This document shows positions 11,841-23,875 of a DNA stretch of 64,000 bases, one piece after another. Below the pieces are notes generated by a model. It was not told the origin of the DNA. It saw nothing but the letters and a program-made list of their open reading frames with translations, and made no database searches. The DNA is from Ricinus communis (Eukaryota > Streptophyta > Magnoliopsida > Malpighiales > Euphorbiaceae). The position numbers were made by a program, and so were the translations under genes. The DNA is taken from positions 19,534,802 to 19,598,801 of the forward strand of contig NC_063258.1 of the NCBI RefSeq assembly GCF_019578655.1. The letters run 5' to 3'. Numbering within the stretch: position 1 is the stretch's first letter; every line of letters starts with the position of its first letter.

Positions 11841-12412
11841 AGGAACATCAGGAATAGGGAAAGGAGTATATAACCCATGGGGTTGCAATTTAGACTTAAC
11901 CTTTAAACATACAATGCATCGACCACATACCTTATTCATATCACATTTCATGCAAGGTGAAAGGAAATGTTCAATCAACATGTCATAAGTCTTATGCACC
12001 CTAAAATGATCGATTAAAACAGCCTCATGTGCCTCTTTAACAAGTATCTCATGCAAAGAACAACTAGAAATGCATAGGCGATTCTTTTTATGAAGATGTC
12101 CATCAAATACATAGAAATCATTAAAGGCAGCCCCATTAGCACAAGTATTAAACACATTACCAAAGTCATTGTAATTCAAATACAACTTCTTAATAAACCC
12201 AAAACCTAGCAATTTAAAATCAAGAGTATTAAGCAAAGCATACCTTTGGGATAATACATCAGCAACAACATTCTTTTTACCTTTCTTATACTTGACCATA
12301 TATGGGAATGTCTCAATAAAATCCATCCACTTTGCATGTCTTCTATTCAACTTGTCTTGCCCTTTGAGATGTTTCAGACTCTCATGATTTGTATGTATGA
12401 CAAACTCCTTAG
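11841..12412 (-). pseudogene. M1 chromovirus: RNase H C-terminus and integrase zinc domain, cut at 11841
   Basis: Read on the minus strand, 12350-11841 encodes the end of RNase H (KKGKKNVVADVLSQR) and the integrase HHCC module (H in DHFRVHKTYDM and EHF, then CGRCIVC). It stops dead at GLYTPFPIPDVP, exactly where the Athila-1 LTR ends. In related Reina-like elements the sequence goes on into the first catalytic Asp of integrase, so the core is on the missing side of the insertion. Confidence 0.85.
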
Positions 12413-12680
12413 GCTACAGGTAGTGTTGCCATGTATGCAAAGCATGAACCAAAGCATAGAGTTCTTTTTCATATGCCGGGTATCGAAGTGCTGCACCATT
12501 TAACTTTTCACTAAAATAGCAAATTGGCCTTTGTTCTTGCGTCAAAACAGCCCCAACACTAATGCATGTGCTTAGGGTCTTTGTTCTTGCATCACATTCA
12601 ACCTTAAAGGTTTTGTCAAAGTTAGGTAAAATCAGCAAAGAAGCATTCCACAATCTATCTTATAGCAAATTAAAAGCATT
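12413..12680 (-). pseudogene. M1 chromovirus RNase H N-terminal part (broken)
   Basis: Minus-strand frame 12653-12414: [15 protein letters not shown], then [23 protein letters not shown] and [15 protein letters not shown]. The catalytic Asp (CDA) and Glu (EKELYAL) are visible. About seven unexpected residues (RTKTLST) separate CDA from the usual GxGAVL, suggesting a small insertion. A frameshift separates this part from the RT to its right, and a stop from the next piece to its left. Confidence 0.82.
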
Positions 12681-12682
12681 TT

Positions 12683-13559
12683 TTATGCATCACCCCAATT
12701 GAACCGAATATTCTTCTTGAGAATCTCATTCAATGGTGCGGCAATGCTACTAAAGTCCCTAGTGAACCATATATAAAAACTAGCAAGACCATAAAAATTC
12801 CTAACTTGGCTAATGTTGGTAAGTGTCGGCAATTCCTTAATTGCTTGCACCTTTTCCTCATCAACTTCTAGACCTTTAAAACTAACAACAAAACTTAAAA
12901 ATATGACTCTATCCATGCAAAAACTACACTCCTTTTTACGAAATAATTTTTCTCTTCTAAGAACATCTAAGACCCTACGCACAAGCATAACAGGATCATC
13001 AAAAGACTTAGAATAGATTAGAATATCATCAAAATATACAACTACAAATTTACCATGAAATTCATGCAATACATGGTTCATTAACCTCATGAAAGTGTTA
13101 AATGTATTGATAAGCCCAAATGGCATTACAGGCCTCTCATACAGACCATAATTAGTTTTAGATGATGTTTTAAAACTCATCCCTAACTTTCATGCGAATT
13201 TGATAATATTCGAAATGCAAATCAATCTTAGTAAAGTAACATGCACCATGCAACTCATCAAGCATATCATCTAACCTAGGGATAGGATGACGATACTTTA
13301 CCGTTATTTTATTAATTGCACGGTAATCCACACATATTCTCCAAGTGCCATCCTTTTTCGAAACTAAAATGACCAGAATAGCATAAGGACTTAAGCTCTC
13401 ACACACATACCTTTTAGACATCAATTCATCTACTTGCCTTTGAAGCTCCTTTATCTCCTCTAGATTACTTCTATAGGCTGGTCTATTTAGTATGGTAGCC
13501 CCTGGAGTGAAGTCTATTTGATGCTCAATCCCTTTTTGAGGTGGTAAACCACTTGGCAT
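12683..13559 (-). pseudogene. M1 chromovirus reverse transcriptase (two frames)
   Basis: Minus-strand frame 13559-13170 gives the fingers region (MPSGLPPQKGIEHQIDF, VSKKDGTWRICVDYRAINKITVKYRHPIPRLDDML). The palm continues in another frame, 13180-12683, with MPFGL and YFDDILIYS; YFDD replaces the usual YVDD or YIDD. The connection domain follows (NFYGLASFY, IAAPLNEILKK). The motif set is that of chromovirus RT, closest in my judgement to Reina. One frameshift near 13175 breaks it. Confidence 0.88.
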
Positions 13560-14146
13560 CTCCTCGGGAAAGGCATCAACAAATTCCTGAAAAGATTCGC
13601 AAATGCACTCGGCAAGGACAGACCATGTTCAGTAGTGTTCAAGTAAACATCATTATAAGTAACTATAAATAACAACTTACTGGAGTGAAATACATGTCCT
13701 ATCTCACTTTCCCTAGCCCAAAAGCTCCATTTTTTCTTATTTTTCTTTCTAGGCCGAACCTCACTCTTTTTGTACGTTTAACACTCCTTAATTTTTCTTC
13801 CTCAATTTTGCTACTTTCACCCTTGCTCCTTTCTCTCTCCAATTTACATTGGTCATCACACACTTCTTTTGGAGAAAGAGGTATCAGTGTGACTTTTCTT
13901 CCATCTTTAAAAAAAGAGTATCTATCAAGGAACCCATCATGGGCAACCCTTCTATCAAGTTGCCATGGCCTACCAAGCAAGATATGGCCAACATACGTTG
14001 GCACTACATCACATAGCACTTCATCTAAAGACTTCCTAATAGTGAAAGTCACAATAACCTGCTTATTCATTTTTTTCTCACCACAGTTGTTTAACCATAA
14101 TAATTTATAAGGTTTTGGATGTGGAATCAGATTCAATCCCAATTCC
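13560..14146 (-). pseudogene. M1 chromovirus protease C-terminus and linker
   Basis: Minus-strand frame up to 14146 encodes the protease C-terminal half (KPYKLLWLNNCGE, VLCDVVPTYVGHILLGRPWQ) and a Lys/Arg-rich linker toward RT. The frame is cut at 14146/14147 by the P1 LTR. The active-site half lies on the other side of P1 at 18269-18440. Taking out P1 with one copy of the 5-bp target duplication puts the two halves back in the same frame, which identifies them as one interrupted gene. Confidence 0.9.
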
Positions 14147-15017
14147 TGATACAACAAAAATAAGAACTACAAATGATCCTTTAAGCTTTCAAGGAGGTCT
14201 AATGACAAGATCTAAGTCCAAAAAGATACAAGAAGCTTTGTTGGGCTTAAATTAAGGATATTTGGAGTGTTCAAACATAAAAGGCTTAGCGGAAGGCTTA
14301 GGATTGCAAAAAGGGACCAAAATCATCAATTTAGTGCAATAAATTTGGGTTGAACTCTAAGGTCCAATAAAATTCATTTGAAGCCTTTTTATTTTCATTT
14401 TTATTAGGTCTTCTTAAGTTGGGGTGTGATTAATTGTCATTTGGAGTTACACAATGGATGCACAAGATTAGTTATAATTTGGAGTTACAAAATTGATGCA
14501 CATGATTAGTTGTCATTGAGGAGTTAAAAAATGAGTGACATCAATGTAGAAACAACCACTTTTAATGAGTTTTAATAATGATTAAAGGCGAAAACATGGG
14601 AAAGCTCAAAAGACATCTACTTAGGGTTCTTTGTATTGTTTTGGCTATAAATATCAAAGCCAAATTCATTTATAAAAATCAATTCATGAATGATAATCTT
14701 TATTTGCTCCTTGTGAGTGTTTTTGCTTAAGTTCTTGTATGAACTTTGAACTTATCAAACTATTTTTAGTTTGCGGCCTTCTCTAACCAAAATCATGTGT
14801 TTGATTTTTAACTTATCAAATCATACTTGGTTTGTGGCATTTGGAGTTGAATTCAAGAGCTAGTTTCATTATTGGAACTAGATTTCTCTAACTTCACTTG
14901 AGGAGATCCTTGGGTTTTAGAATCATCTTGATTGGAGGGTGTTTTCTTGCATTCCATATGTATCATAAGTAAATAGTTATTAATTTGTATGGTTGCTAAG
15001 ATGATGATTTTCTATCA
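14147..15017 (+). mobile_element. 5' LTR of P1
   Basis: This 871-bp LTR starts tgatacaaca and ends tttctatca, two bases before the primer site. It matches 17427-18268 along its length (for example agaactacaaatgat, ggatatttggagtgttcaaa, gctataaatatcaaagccaa). A TATA-like gctataaatatc lies near 14642-14655. Confidence 0.88.
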
Positions 15018-15019
15018 TT

Positions 15020-15031
15020 TGGTATCAGAGC
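15020..15031 (+). other. tRNA-iMet primer binding site of P1
   Basis: TGGTATCAGAGC is the standard plant initiator-Met tRNA primer site. It lies two bases after the 5' LTR and confirms both the LTR end and the + orientation. Confidence 0.95.
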
Positions 15032-15671
15032 TTGCTTCAAATTGAGGTTTGCTTATCTTTATGTTTTGTGTGCTATTGAAGTTTCTCATCTTCTTCATTT
15101 TTTCTTTATTTATACCGAATTCTTTTTGTTTCAATTTTGTATCCGTCTAAGTACTCTTTCTTTTTAAAGCTTACACCTTTGTGTTCATAAAATAAATTTT
15201 TATTATCCCTTCTTGTTAATCTCTTTGTGTTGTTCTTAATTTCTTTTCACTTTTGTTATTATCATAAAAAAATAAAATAAAATCAAAAGATCAAACAAAA
15301 AGAATGTTTGAGTGGCTTAAAAAACCTATTCTATTGTTGTCTTTCATTGTTTTCTTGTGTCTAGCTACTTTAAATTTGGCCTTACCTAACAACTTGATCT
15401 AGACCAACCTTTTCTTTCCACTCCATTGAATTTCCATAATCTAATTTGATTTGTTTAGGTGATTAGTTCATCCAAGAACCTAAAGCAAAAGCAAGAGAGG
15501 TAAAAGGCAATAGTGGTGAGACTAGCATTGAGAAAAGCCAAACCTTGAGTGGAACACCAGTGATGTGACATTTTAATTGAGAGAAACACATGAGGGAGTG
15601 TTTCTATGGCCATCCTAGGAGACACAATAGGAGATCAAGGCAAGATGGTGTAGATCACAACCTAGGTAGCA

Positions 15672-16341
15672 TCAAAATGAAAATTCCTTCCTTTTAAGAA
15701 AATAATGATCCTGATGTCTACTTGGAATGGGAGCAAAAGGTGGAGATGATCTTCGAATTCTAAGGCAACGAACCATGAGTGTGGAGGAGTACCATAAAGA
15801 AATGGAAATAGCTATGATTAACGCAAATGGGGAGGAGGATAGAAAGGCTACCATGGCAAGATTCTTGAATGGCCTAAACAAGAATATTGTTGATCTTGTG
15901 GAGTTGTGACATTATATAGCGTTTAAGGACATGGTGAATGTGGCCATGAAGAATGAAAGGCAACTCAATTGAAAAGGTCCAAGTAAGTTTGATTCTAAAC
16001 TTAATTTGAGTTCTAGTTCTTCTAATTGGAAATTAAATTGTACTAAAAAGGATAATAAATTTGCTAAGCCTAAAGTGGATGAGAATAAGAATAAAAATGA
16101 AATAGGCAGCAAAAAAAAAGTTGAGAATCAAGCTAATCAATCTAGAAACTTGAAGTGTTTTAAGTGTCTTAGACATGGTCATTATACATATGATTGCCCT
16201 AATAAAAGGACCATGATTGTTAGAGATGGAATTATTGAATCTGAAAGTGAAAATAAAAATGATGATAAGAATGATGACATGCCAACTTCAAAGGATGTTA
16301 GTGATGTTTTCTATGGTAAAGGGGATATGTTAGTAGTATAA
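15672..16341 (+). pseudogene. P1 gag remnant with CCHC zinc knuckle
   Basis: The start of the capsid region (MKIPSF, then DPDVYLEWEQKVEMIF) runs straight into RILRQRTMSVEEYHKEME near 15755, so a block of capsid sequence that normally lies between them is missing. A TGA at 15907-15909 and another stop near 15972 interrupt the frame. The C-terminal part is open to 16341 and holds a zinc knuckle CFKCLRHGHYTYDC (CX2CX4HX4C) after a Lys/Asn-rich stretch. Gag would package the RNA; this copy is defective. Confidence 0.85.
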
Positions 16342-16395
16342 CGCACACTTAATTTGTAATATAAACATGATGAACATGGAGAGCAGCGTAAGAAT

Positions 16396-16800
16396 TTGTT
16401 TCTTACTCATTGTTTAATTGCTAATAAGTTATGTAACACAATTGTTGATAATGGAAGTTGTACTAATGTTGCTAGTACTTTGCTTGTGGAGAAATTGAAA
16501 TTACCAACTACCAAACACCCAATGCCTTACAAGTTGCAATGCTTGAATGATAGTGGTGTTGTGAAGGTAAATAATCAAGTACTAATTTCTTTTTCCATTG
16601 GGAGATATAAGGATGAGGTGCTTTGTGATGTGGTTTCCATGTATGCTGGACATTTTTTGTTGGGAAGACCTTGGCAATATGATATATGATAGGCGTGTGA
16701 TTTATGATGGGTTTAAGAATTGATATTCCTTGACTATTGATGGACAAAAGTTCAATCTAGGACCATCACCTCCCAAGGCCATTTCTTATGATCAAATGAG
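16396..16800 (+). pseudogene. P1 protease remnant
   Basis: Open frame 16396-16689 encodes NTIVDNGSCTNVAS, where the active site D-G-S is kept with Asn in place of the usual Gly before it, followed by KPxxYKLQCLN-like spacing and FLLGRPWQYD. A frameshift follows; the linker DGQKFNLGPSPPKAIS is readable to about 16790. It is homologous to the minus-strand M1 protease at 13560-14146 and 18269-18440. Confidence 0.85.
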
Positions 16801-16924
16801 AATTAAACAATAATATGAAGAGCCTGAATCTTCATATGGGGAAAAATTTGGAAGGGAGCAAGAAATAGTGAAAAAATAAAAAGGTGAAGTAAGTGGTAAA
16901 AGTGAGTGTAATGGGAAACACAAG

Positions 16925-17463
16925 GTGAGAGAAAACAAGGGAGATGAGAATGAAAGAAAAATAAATGTGTATGCAAAGGTTGTATATGGGTTGAATCCAT
17001 TAACTCCTATGGATTTACTGCCATTACCCATTGATAAGGCTAACTTTGAAGGCAACCAAAAAACTGAATTTGTTAAAAGCTTACATGAGAAGGTGCATGC
17101 TCAAATAAAGAAAAGAAATCAACAATATGAAAAGTAACACACGAGGGGAGAAAGAAAGTTATATTTGAGCCGGGTGACTAGATTTGAATCAATTTGAAGA
17201 AGGAAAGATTTCCAAGCCAAAGGAAGTCTAAGTTAATTCCAAGAGGGGATGGGCTATTCCAAGTTCTTGAAAGAATTAATGATAATGCCTACAAGCTACA
17301 TTTTCCAAGTGAGTATGGCAATTTGAGTGCTTCTTTTAATGTTACCGATCTTTCTTTATTTGATGTAGGTGATAAAGTTGACAATGAGGCTGATTCGAGG
17401 ATGAATCCTTACGAGGAGAGAGGGAATGATGCAACAAGACAAGAACTACAAATGATACTTTAA
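16925..17463 (+). pseudogene. P1 integrase C-terminal remnant
   Basis: After a Lys/Glu-rich linker the sequence jumps to the integrase C-terminal region: VYGLNPLTPMDLLPLP, VHAQIKKRNQQYEK and a stop, then in another frame KLIPRGDGLFQVLERINDNAYKL, ASFNVTDLSLFD. RT, RNase H and the integrase HHCC and DDE domains, about 2.5-3 kb in full-length relatives, are absent between 16800 and 16970. The last frame overlaps the start of the 3' LTR (17427). Confidence 0.85.
17412..17426 (+). other. Polypurine tract of P1
   Basis: A purine-only run gaggagagagggaa immediately precedes the TGAT start of the 3' LTR, as expected for plus-strand priming. Confidence 0.8.
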
Positions 17464-18268
17464 GCTTTAAAGGAGATCCAATGCAAGAAGCTTTGTTGGA
17501 CTTAATTAAAGATATTTGGAGTGTTCAAACACAACAAGGCTTAGCCAAAGGCTTAAGATTGCAAAAAGGGACCAAAATCAATTTAGTGCAATCAGTTTAG
17601 GCTGAAGTCAAAGGTCCAATACAATTCATTTGAAGCCTTTATATTTTCATTTTTATTAGGTTTTCTTAAGTTAGGGTATGATTAGTTGTGATTTGGAGTT
17701 ACACAATGGATGCACATGATTAGTTATAATTTGGAGTTACAAAATGGATGCACAGGATTAGTTGTCATTTGGGAGTTACAAAGTGAGTGCCATCAATGTA
17801 AAAATAACCACTTTTAATGAGTTTTAATGGGGATTAAAGGTGAAAATGTGGAAAAGCTCAAAAGACATCCATTTAGGGTTCTTTGTCTTGTTTTGGCTAT
17901 AAATATCAAAGCCAAATTCATTTGTAAAAATTAATTGATGAATGATAATTTTATTTGCTCTTTATGAGTGTTTTTGCTTAAGTTCTTTCATGAACTTTGA
18001 ACTTATCAAACTATTTTTAGTTTGTAGCATTCTCTAACCAAAATCTTATGTTTGATTCTTAACTTATTAAATCATACTTGGTTTGTGGCATTTGGAGTTG
18101 AATTCAAGTGCTAGTTTCATTGCTGGAACTAGATTTCCCTAACTTCACTTGAGGATATCCTTGGGTTTTGGAATCATCTTGATTGGAGGGTGTTTTCTTG
18201 CATTCTATATGTATCATAACTAAATAGTTATTGGGGTGTATGGTTGCTGAGATGATGATTTCCTATCA
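17427..18268 (+). mobile_element. 3' LTR of P1
   Basis: This 842-bp LTR starts tgatgcaaca and ends ttcctatca. It aligns with the 5' LTR over its whole length with scattered substitutions and small indels, so the insertion is not recent. From 17844 on, the same sequence is present again at 27955-28375, right of the assembly gap. Confidence 0.88.
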
Positions 18269-18440
18269 ATTTCTCTACCATCAAAGTGCTAGCAATGTTT
18301 GTACAACTACCACCATCAATAATGACATTGCATGTCTTACCTTGAACATGGCATCTATTGTGGAATATATTGTCCTCCTTCATTTGCACATTAGGTGTGC
18401 ACCTAGCAACCAAAGGATTACCTCTAGTCAGCATATAGAG
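18269..18440 (-). pseudogene. M1 chromovirus protease, active-site half
   Basis: Minus-strand frame ending near 18434 encodes NIFHNRCHVQGKTCNVII, then DGGSCTNIASTLMVEK, the DGGS active-site region of Reina-like proteases. It is cut at 18268/18269 by the P1 LTR and continues at 14146. To the right, beyond about 18445, no gag can be read, so M1 is truncated there too. A second image at 28376-28550 is part of the contig-overlap copy. Confidence 0.88.
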
Positions 18441-20745
18441 TAAAGCACTGGTCTATGCACCAATCTTCTTGAAGCGAAGGAAAAAGTCATAACTAAGTAA
18501 CGAAGCCCCAACCAAAGGCTAGTGACTTACCTATATTTTGTTAGCTTCGGTCAGGTTGGTCTCTTTAGGATACTAACCAAACTAGCACAATGAATCCTAC
18601 TCCAAAAAGGAGCCTTGATGATACAAATCTTACTCGCTCAAGGAATCCTAATCCAATAAGGAGTGTTAACTCAACTAGGAATTCTAATCCTGCAAAGAGT
18701 CCTTATGATATTAGGAGTTCAAGCAACGAAAGAAATCCTAATTCAACTAGGGGTCCTAGTTCGATTCCAATTAAAAGTCAATGAGCTTATCTAAGAATTT
18801 TGGGCTAAGGACAATTCAAGGCTTGAAGAATTGGATTTAAGTTCAAGGCTCATTAATCTACTTCAGCTTATTAGGCTTAAATGGACCAAAAAAGTTAATT
18901 GGAGCATATAAAGACTTTGGGCCTAACTTGGCTTATGTTATGATCCTATCTACATGACTTATGTAAATTAGGATTTTATGGCTTATTCTGGGCAGCCATA
19001 CACGTATTTTAACATAATTAGGACTTTGTTTAAGTTATCTCTTTTAGTTAGGAAGGTTATCTTTATCCTATATGAGATGTAAATTCTTATAAGTTAAGAT
19101 TTAGGGTTTTCTAAGGCCTATATAAGGCTAGTATGAATTTTAATGTAATAAAGAAATTAAGTTGAAGTTGAAGCTGAATGATAATTGGTTTTTAAACCTT
19201 AAAGCTATTAAGTTGGGTCATAAAATTTGGAACCACGAGAGTTGTTGATCAATCAACCCCTCTCTTATTCTTAATTGGACTTCAATTTATTCATCTTTAT
19301 TTATTTATTTATTCATAATTAGCCTCTAGTTCTTTCTTTATTTATTTACTCATATTCATATTTCTCCTTTACGAGCATGGATTTACGTCTCGTCCTGCTT
19401 GATCATCAAGCTAAGCCTTAATGCTACCGGTTAAGCTTGTCAATTAAGTTTCTATGATTCTTTATGCCAATCCTTATGTCATAAGAAGTCATCGTGCCTA
19501 GAGGAATTAATGCAAACCTAAAGCCCAAGGAGCCAAGTAGCTAAAGTCAAGGAGATCATGTTCTAAGCCAAATGTCAAGAGAGGCCCAATTACAAGGACT
19601 AGAGCCAAAAAGAATGAAGGAGGCCTTAAATGGGCTTATTCAAGATATTTGGACCAAAGCACTAAATCCACATGGAGAGTTAAGTTTAATAAAGCCCAAT
19701 TCTCTTCCATATGGCTAAGCGTAAGGATCAAATCGAATTGATTTAAACACAAGAGTAGACAGAGAACATAAAAGAAATGAAGGACATGAGCAATGACTCT
19801 AGGTTTGCTAGTTCAGTTCTTCATATGTCCGTAAAGTTCTTGAAAGGAAAATTACTGTAAATATTATTGATAAGTTAAAATCTACAAATAAATTCGTTTT
19901 AGGCTTTATAAGCCTAAAAAAACCCAAATCCTAGCTTACTTAGGAAACGTATCTCAAAAGGATAGAGATAATCTTCCTAATTAAAAGATAACTAAAGACA
20001 ATTCCTAATTAATCTAAAACACATAAGTAGCCGCCCAGAGCAACTAAAGAAAACCCAAATCTAAAAACAAATCATGCGCATGGGCCTTATTTAAGTGTGA
20101 GCTAAATAGGCCCATATAAGAAGCTTAAACTAAAGACCAAATGTGGCTTGTAGAACTGGCCCATCTTGAACTTGGACTTATAATATATTAAAAGAGATGT
20201 AACCCACACTATCTTGTCTCAAATAATCTCCTTGGTCTGCCCACATGTGGAATGCTAAGCCTTAGATATGCTTTGTTAAGGCCTCTTGATACTTCTTAGC
20301 TCTTAATCTAGTGGCAAGCTTTTGGATCCTTAGACCATTGAACTTGATCTTGCTCTCTATGTCCATATTCTTCAAGATCCTTAGCTTTTTCTAATTGGCC
20401 TTGATCTAGCAACTCTTGCCATCATCTTCAAACTTTCCATACCCTTTCCTAGGCTGGTTGATATGAACGTGGCTAACTTATGCCAAACCCGTATTCAATG
20501 TTGATGTCTTCACTAAGGATCGTTCACCTAATCAAGCAAACAAACTCTAAGTCCCAATAGGACCCTTAAACAACTTGTACTTAAGCACTTTATTTATAAA
20601 GAATTAAAGGTTGTTTAACATAAATAAAAATTTAGATTAAACTAAATTTGTAAAATACCAAGCCTTCACTGGATAAATTCACCAAGTTCATAAAGGAAAA
20701 AAAAAGAGAGAATTAACTCTAAAATAATCAATATTCAACAACTCG
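18441..20745. repeat. LTR-like repeats R2 in inverted pair, with S fragments and repeat R3
   Basis: No gene is seen. At about 18590-19215 lies an R2 copy in + orientation, with short degenerate words of the type aatcctaattcaactagg and a TATA-like ggcctatataaggc near 19119. A minus-orientation R2 copy lies at about 19860-20250 (for example gatagagataatcttcctaatt is the reverse complement of sequence near 19050). Between them are small pieces of the 1-kb satellite: inverted at about 19225-19370, forward at about 19375-19515. At 20470-20735 lies R3, whose reverse complement recurs at about 39560-39835. The TATA-like box suggests R2 derives from an LTR; that is inference. Confidence 0.65.
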
Positions 20746-23700
20746 CTTTATAGGAATCCTCGTGCTTAGAGGAAGAAGGAAGGATGAAGATCCTAATGGT
20801 ACGAATCCTGAGTTAAGATATTTGGGCATGATTCGATTCTCGGCTTTCCCTCTTACCTCTAAAAGATTCCTCCGCGATTATTCGGAGAATGATCTTAGTA
20901 CACGATCAACTAATTTTCTCTCTTCGCATTCCTCTAAGCATTTGATCGGTGCCTATGATTACCACTTCCATACGCTTTCTCTCAACACTTGTGTTTATGC
21001 TCCTCATATAAAACCAAACCAACATACTAGATAGAGATTAGAAAGAGAGACACAAAAGAAAAGAATCGGAATATAGGTAGGATTTTGTATCTGATAAGGA
21101 AAGAAATCACATGTTTTTTGTTCTCTTCCATACTGCTAAGCATAAGGATCAAATCAAATTGATTTAAACACAAGCATAGACAAAGAACACAAGAGAAAGG
21201 AAGGACATGAGGGATAAGTCTATGCTCTCTAGCACGAGTGTTGATAAGTCCACAAATTTCATAAAAGAACCCATAACTTGATTTTCTGCAAGGTAGAAAA
21301 TTGAAATAATATGCTCATTAGCCTCAAGTATTCAGTTGCGTGCGATTTTTATAGTGCGAAAGAGAAGAGACTAGAAGCTAAATATGAATAAATAAATAAA
21401 TATATAAGGATTAATAAACTAAAGTCAAATAAAGAACAAGAGAGGAGTTTACTAGGCAACAACTCTCGTAGTCTTAAATTTTCTGAGCCAGCTTTATAAA
21501 AATAAGGGTAAATTTGGGTGGGCCTACCTAAAAATACTCCGACCAAAATTACTTCATTATATGCATTTCAAACATCTAAGCGCTCGAATTTTGGCTTGTA
21601 TTATGCTTAGATTAATAAAAAACAACCTGATTACTCCCTTACGCATGTGGATTTACATCTCTCCTCCTTGATCATCAAGCAAAGCCCTAATGCCATCGGT
21701 CAAGCTTGTTAATTTCGTCCCATTAATCCTTACGCCCAACCTTGCGTCATCAGGAGTCCTCGTGCCTAGAGGAATAAGGGAGGATGGAGATCCTAATGGT
21801 GCAAATCCTGAGTCAGAATATTTGGGCATGCCTCCATTCATGGCATTCCTTCTTTCATCTAAAAGATTCCTCCATGATAATTCGAAGAACGATATCAATA
21901 CATGATCAACAAATTTTCTTTCTATGCATTAGTTGAAGCATTGTATCGATGCCTATGATTGCTGCTTCCACGGGCATTCACACAACACTGGTGTTCATGC
22001 TCCCTAAATAAAACCAACCAACATGCTACATAGAGATTAGAAAGAGAGACACAAAAGAAACAAATAAAATGAGAATACAAGTAGGATTTCAGATCTGATA
22101 AGGAAAGAAATCACATGTTCTTTATTCTCTTCCACACGGATAAGTGTGAGGATCAAATAGAATTGATTTAAACACAAGCATAGTCAAAGAACATAAGAGA
22201 AAGGAAGGATGTGAGGAATAAGTCTATGCTCACTCATGCAAGTGTTGATAAGTCGACAAATTTCTTGAAGGAGCACATAACTTTATTTCCTGCAAAGTAA
22301 AGAACTAGAATAATAGGCTTATTAGCCTCAAGTATTCGGTTGCGTGCAGTTTTTATAGTGCGAAAGTCCTCATTCCATAAGAAGAAAAGACTAGAAGCTA
22401 AATATGAATAAATAAAGATTAACAAACTAAAGTCAAATCAAGAACTAGAGAGGAGTTGACCAGACAACAGTTCTCGAAGTCCTAAATTTTATAAGCTAGT
22501 TTAACAAAAATAAGGATAAAATCGTGTAGGCCTACCTAAAAACACTCCTATCCAAATTATTTCGCCAGCATGCATTTCAAACATTAAAGAACTCGAATTT
22601 CGAGTTGTATTACGCTTGGATTAATCGAAAATAACATGATTTCCCCTTTATGTGCGTGGATTTATTTCTCTCATGCTTGATCATCAAACTAAGCCCTAAT
22701 GCTACTCGTCAGGCTTATTAATTGCGTTCCCATGATTCCTTATGCCCAACCTTGCATCATCGAGAATCCTCGTGCCTAGAGAAAAAATGAACAATGGAGA
22801 TCCTAATGGTGTAAATCCTGAATCAAAATATTTAGGCATGCCTCGATTCTCAGTGTTTCCTCTTTCTCTAAAATATTCCTCCGCGATCATTCGAAGAATG
22901 ATATTAATACACGATCAACTAATATTTTTTCTTTGCAATTATTGAAGTATTGGATTAGCACCTATGATTGCCACTTCTAGGCGCTTTCATTCAACACTCG
23001 TGTATATGCTCCTGTTATACAACCAAATCAACATACTAGATAGAGATTAGAAAGAGAGACAAAAAAAGACAAAAAAAAAGAGAATATAGGTAGGATTTCA
23101 TATCCGATAAGGAAAGAAATCACATGTTCTTTGTTCTTTTCCATACGGCTAAGTGTAAGGATTAAATTGAATTGATTTAAACACAAGCATAGACAAAGAA
23201 CACAAGAGAAAGAAAGAACGTGAGGGATAAGTCTATGCTCGCTAGCGAGAGTGTTGGTAAGTCCACAAATTTCCTAAAAGAACATATAACTTAATTTCTT
23301 GCAATGTAGAAAACCAAAATAATATGCTTATTAGCCTCAAGTATTCAGTTGCATGCGATTTTTATAGTGTGAAAACCCTTATTCCATAAGAAGAGACCAA
23401 AAGCTAAATATCAATAAATAAATAAATAAAGATTAATAAACTAAACTCAAATTAAGAACAAGAGAGGAGTTGACTAAGTAACAACTCTTGTAGCCCCAAA
23501 TTTTATGAGCTAGCTTAATAAAAATAAGGGTAAATTCTGGTGGGCCTACCTAAAAATTCTCAAACCTAAACTACTTCCTTATATGCATTTTAAACATCAA
23601 AGTGCTCGAATTCTAGCTTGTATTATGCTTGGATTAATCAAAAATAACATAATTTCTCCCTTATGTGCTTGGATTTACGTCTCTCCTGCTTGATCATTAA

Positions 23701-23875
23701 GCTAAGCCTAATGCCACTGATCAAGCTTGTTAATTGCATTCCCATGATTCCTTATGCCCAACCTTCCATCATCATGAGTCCTCGTGCCTAGAGGAACAAG
23801 GAAGGATGGAGATCCTAATGGTGCAAACTCTGAATCAGAATATTTGGGCTTGCCGCGATTCTCGGCATTCTTAAT
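20745..23875 (+). repeat. Satellite S, three tandem units of about 1.0 kb
   Basis: The anchor gatcatcaag recurs at 21670, 22679 and 23692 (periods 1009 and 1013). The anchor aaaagattcctcc lies at 20861 and again at 21861 (period 1000). Each unit runs through the same landmarks: caagcttgttaatt, ggagatcctaatggtgcaaa, ttagaaagagagac, aaagaaatcacatg, ataatatgct, cctcattccataag, gaataaataaa, gaggagttgac and gtgggcctacctaa. Units differ by many substitutions. The array breaks off at about 23875 inside a unit, where R2 sequence begins. Confidence 0.88.
20762..21034 (+). other. Recurrent open frame in satellite S (best copy, 90 codons)
   Basis: The frame encodes words such as DPNGTNPELRYLG, FPLTSKRFLRDYSEND and STNFLSSHSSKH. 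The same frame, open to different lengths, occurs in other S units at 21690-21905, 22742-22945, 38759-38956, 40165-40410 and 41351-41545. I do not recognise the protein. It may be a captured exon fragment or a chance frame spread with the satellite; no start context, promoter or splice signals support expression. Confidence 0.35.

Larger units (their letters stand above)
14147..18268 (+). mobile_element. Reina-like LTR retrotransposon, internally deleted (P1)
   Basis: The element has a 5' LTR (14147-15017), tRNA-Met primer site, partial gag, protease, the C-terminal end of integrase, polypurine tract and 3' LTR (17427-18268). RT, RNase H and the integrase core are missing. The LTR ends are TGAT...ATCA. 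The flanks attcc (14142-14146) and atttc (18269-18273) are a 5-bp target duplication with one mismatch. It sits in the protease of M1 in the opposite orientation. It could have moved only with enzymes from a full-length relative. Confidence 0.9.

Noticed and set aside
13685..14110. A 141-codon + strand frame
   Set aside because: Antisense shadow of the M1 protease and its Lys/Arg-rich linker.
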